Part shown: positions 33,508 to 34,819 of the stretch, one piece after another
Layout: each line of letters begins with the position of its first letter
Position numbering within the stretch: the first letter of the stretch is position 1
Source: Desulfobacterales bacterium GWB2_56_26
GTDB taxonomy: Bacteria > Desulfobacterota > Desulfobulbia > Desulfobulbales > Desulfocapsaceae
Direction: 5' to 3'
NCBI GenBank assembly: GCA_001799365.1
Contig: MGTI01000079.1
Span: 1-34,819, forward strand
DNA: 34,819 nucleotides
Translations under genes and position numbers: made by a program
Notes under the pieces: generated by a model
The model's database searches: none
Told to the model about the DNA's origin: nothing
What the model saw: the letters and a program-made list of their open reading frames with translations, nothing else

Positions 33508-34284
33508 TTACAGCACTATGTTTTTCTGGTAAAATTTCTGCATTTCCGGCGAAAATGCACCATTTTTTTGGCTATAGACATAAAATGGCGGGAGGATCTT
33601 CGTACCGGTTCCGCCGTTTTTCAGACAATGGACGAGAACCAGCCGGGCTTCGCTTTCTTCCTGCGGGTAGCCGTAGATAAACTGCAGCTTTTTGACTTCG
33701 AGCCGGTAACGACTAGCCAGAACAGTAAATCGGGCGATCTGGCCCGCCGGATAGATGCAGTACACGGAACCCTTATTTCGTACTGCCGCAGCCGACGCCT
33801 GCAGAAAATCATCGAGGGTAGCAAGGCATTGGTGACGCGCCAGTTTGGCCTCCGTATTATCGCTTTCCCGGCCTGAACCGCATTGATAAAACGGTGGATT
33901 ACAGACGACGGTATCAAACGACTCGGCTGGAACCAAATCTAGGATTTTTTTGATATCACCTGCCAAGACCCTGCCCTTTTGTCCCAGCCCGTTGACTTTC
34001 AGGTTACTTGCCGCAAGATCGGTCAGACCCTCCTGGATTTCCAGACCCACTACTTCCTGTATCCGCTCCCCCCAGCGATAGAGCAGAATCAGCATAATGA
34101 TGCCGCAGCCGGTACCCAAGTCAAGAATGCGGTCGCCTCTGCGCACTTCGGCAAAATGGGCGAGCAGCACCGCATCAATCGAGAAACGATAACCTGCCGT
34201 ATGCTGGCAACAGGTCAGGTCTCCGTCGAAGAGACTGTCTCCTGTTATCCCCTCTTTGTCTTGCGAATTATCGCGTTCCTCCAC
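33508..34284 (-). CDS. trmN6: tRNA1(Val) (adenine-37-N6)-methyltransferase-like protein
   Basis: This class I SAM-dependent methyltransferase of the YfiC/TrmN6 type adds a methyl to N6 of A37 in one tRNA-Val. The N-terminal region YRFSIDAVLLAHFA is the family signature. It is followed by the SAM-binding ILDLGTGCGIIMLIL and the catalytic NPPF in VVCNPPFYQCG. I place the start at GTG 34284 (about 258 residues) because GGAG lies 6 nt upstream and the length fits the family. The open frame extends 43 codons further to an ATG at 34413, which lacks a ribosome-binding site and adds an unfamiliar segment. It is the first gene of the minus-strand operon with comM. Confidence 0.85.
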   Translation of the reverse strand: MEERDNSQDKEGITGDSLFDGDLTCCQHTAGYRFSIDAVLLAHFAEVRRGDRILDLGTGCGIIMLILLYRWGERIQEVVGLEIQEGLTDLAASNLKVNGLGQKGRVLAGDIKKILDLVPAESFDTVVCNPPFYQCGSGRESDNTEAKLARHQCLATLDDFLQASAAAVRNKGSVYCIYPAGQIARFTVLASRYRLEVKKLQFIYGYPQEESEARLVLVHCLKNGGTGTKILPPFYVYSQKNGAFSPEMQKFYQKNIVL

Positions 34285-34571
34285 GAACCACTCCAGGATC
34301 AAAAAACCGATGAATTTTGGGTTGACGATGGCAAAAGGAATGTATACCTCCTGAAAGAAATGTAAACTGAATTCTTGCGGTTTTGATTTCTCTGCCGGTC
34401 CTCGAAGTCTCATTTCAGATTGGGCAGGGTCTCCTGAAAAATGTCCCGAAGGTGTAGCGGCGAGGAGACAAATAGTAGATGATTTAATCCCGGGATGGTA
34501 TTACATTCCGCGAGCTGCAATTCTTTGCCATGTTCGGCATACGGTTGAGAGATATTTCAAAGGAGACCATC

Positions 34572-34819
34572 ATGTTTGATATATTCATTAAGACGCATTT
34601 CGCCGGAGCTCATCACTTGAGAGAGTATCCGGGGGATTGTGAACAGCCGCACGGGCATAACTGGAAGGTGGAAGTGACGGTTCGGGCCACCGAACTGGAC
34701 AGATACGGAATGGGTATCGATTTCAAAGTGTTAAAAAAGTTCGTCAAAGAGGTTATCGACAAACTCGATCATCACGATCTGAACAACCTCCCCTACTTCC
34801 AGGACAAAAATCCCTCTTC
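34572..34819 (+). CDS. queD: 6-carboxytetrahydropterin synthase QueD, N-terminal part (window edge)
   Basis: QueD makes 6-carboxy-5,6,7,8-tetrahydropterin from dihydroneopterin triphosphate, an early step of queuosine synthesis. I translated it by hand: about 82 codons are present and open to the window edge. The zinc histidines are visible in HFAGAHHL (H14/H15) and in PHGHNW (H27, H29). C23 in GDCEQPHGH is the likely catalytic cysteine. MGIDFKVLK and LDHHDLNNL follow, as in the family. AGGAG lies 6 nt before the ATG. The related eukaryotic PTPS shares the fold, but the bacterial cysteine arrangement favours QueD. It is divergent from trmN6. Confidence 0.93.
   Translation, partial: MFDIFIKTHFAGAHHLREYPGDCEQPHGHNWKVEVTVRATELDRYGMGIDFKVLKKFVKEVIDKLDHHDLNNLPYFQDKNPS

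Noticed and set aside
34414-34571. Possible preQ1 riboswitch before queD
   Set aside because: No preQ1-I type hairpin with its A-rich tail, nor a convincing preQ1-II fold, could be seen by eye.
1-34819. CRISPR arrays, prophage, toxin-antitoxin or other defence islands
   Set aside because: No regularly spaced direct repeats and no recognisable phage, toxin or defence genes were found on either strand.

Overview
The window is chromosomal bacterial DNA of roughly balanced base composition, with tightly packed, mostly housekeeping genes and no phage, CRISPR array or complete insertion sequence. A type B (dihaem) succinate dehydrogenase/fumarate reductase, a DUF4911-like gene directly before miaB, a Bacteroidetes-like ParE/ParC pair and a prephenate dehydratase-ACT-prephenate dehydrogenase fusion suggest a Desulfobacterota (deltaproteobacterial) genome, perhaps near Desulfobulbales. 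That placement is inferred from gene content, not from a phylogeny.

Layout. 1-2105 (minus): sdhC then sdhA, cut by the left edge. 2299-4543 (plus): a phosphoglycolate phosphatase-like HAD protein overlapping a DUF445 membrane protein. 4540-4687: a 148-bp MITE-like inverted repeat bounded by CTAG on both sides and lying on the DUF445 stop codon. 4694-8289 (minus): trmL, serC, a radical SAM protein and rlmN. 8511-11602 (plus): comEA-like, miaA and recJ, the first two overlapping and the last two abutting. 12007-15071 (plus): purB, a DUF4911-like gene and miaB. 15242-19169 (minus): parE then parC. 19341-19861 (minus): cutA coupled to a 68-residue protein with ten cysteines. 20038-22337 (plus): coaX, an S66 LD-carboxypeptidase and a secreted SH3b protein. 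22286-25291 (minus): a 1001-residue MrfA-like helicase fused to an MrfB-like exonuclease. 25468-27165 (plus): the prephenate fusion. 27274-28069 (plus): a double zinc-ribbon protein and tRNA-His with its own promoter and terminator. 28428-29767 (plus): an alpha/beta hydrolase and dCMP deaminase. 29788-34284 (minus): trmN6, comM, a large membrane-anchored unknown and a small unknown. 34572-end (plus): queD, cut by the right edge.

The genes fall into a few themes. RNA modification is strongly represented (rlmN, trmL, miaA, miaB, trmN6, queD, plus tRNA-His). DNA topology, repair and competence-type functions are the second theme (parE/parC, the MrfAB fusion, recJ, comEA, comM). The remainder covers central metabolism: succinate/fumarate, serine, aromatic amino acids, purines, CoA and dCMP.

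The most unusual content is the single-chain MrfA-MrfB fusion, the PheA-ACT-TyrA fusion with off-consensus active-site motifs, a topoisomerase IV lacking the usual quinolone-contact residues in both subunits, the MITE-like element at a stop codon, and the CutA-coupled cysteine-rich miniprotein. I did not see a clearly new defence or mobile system.
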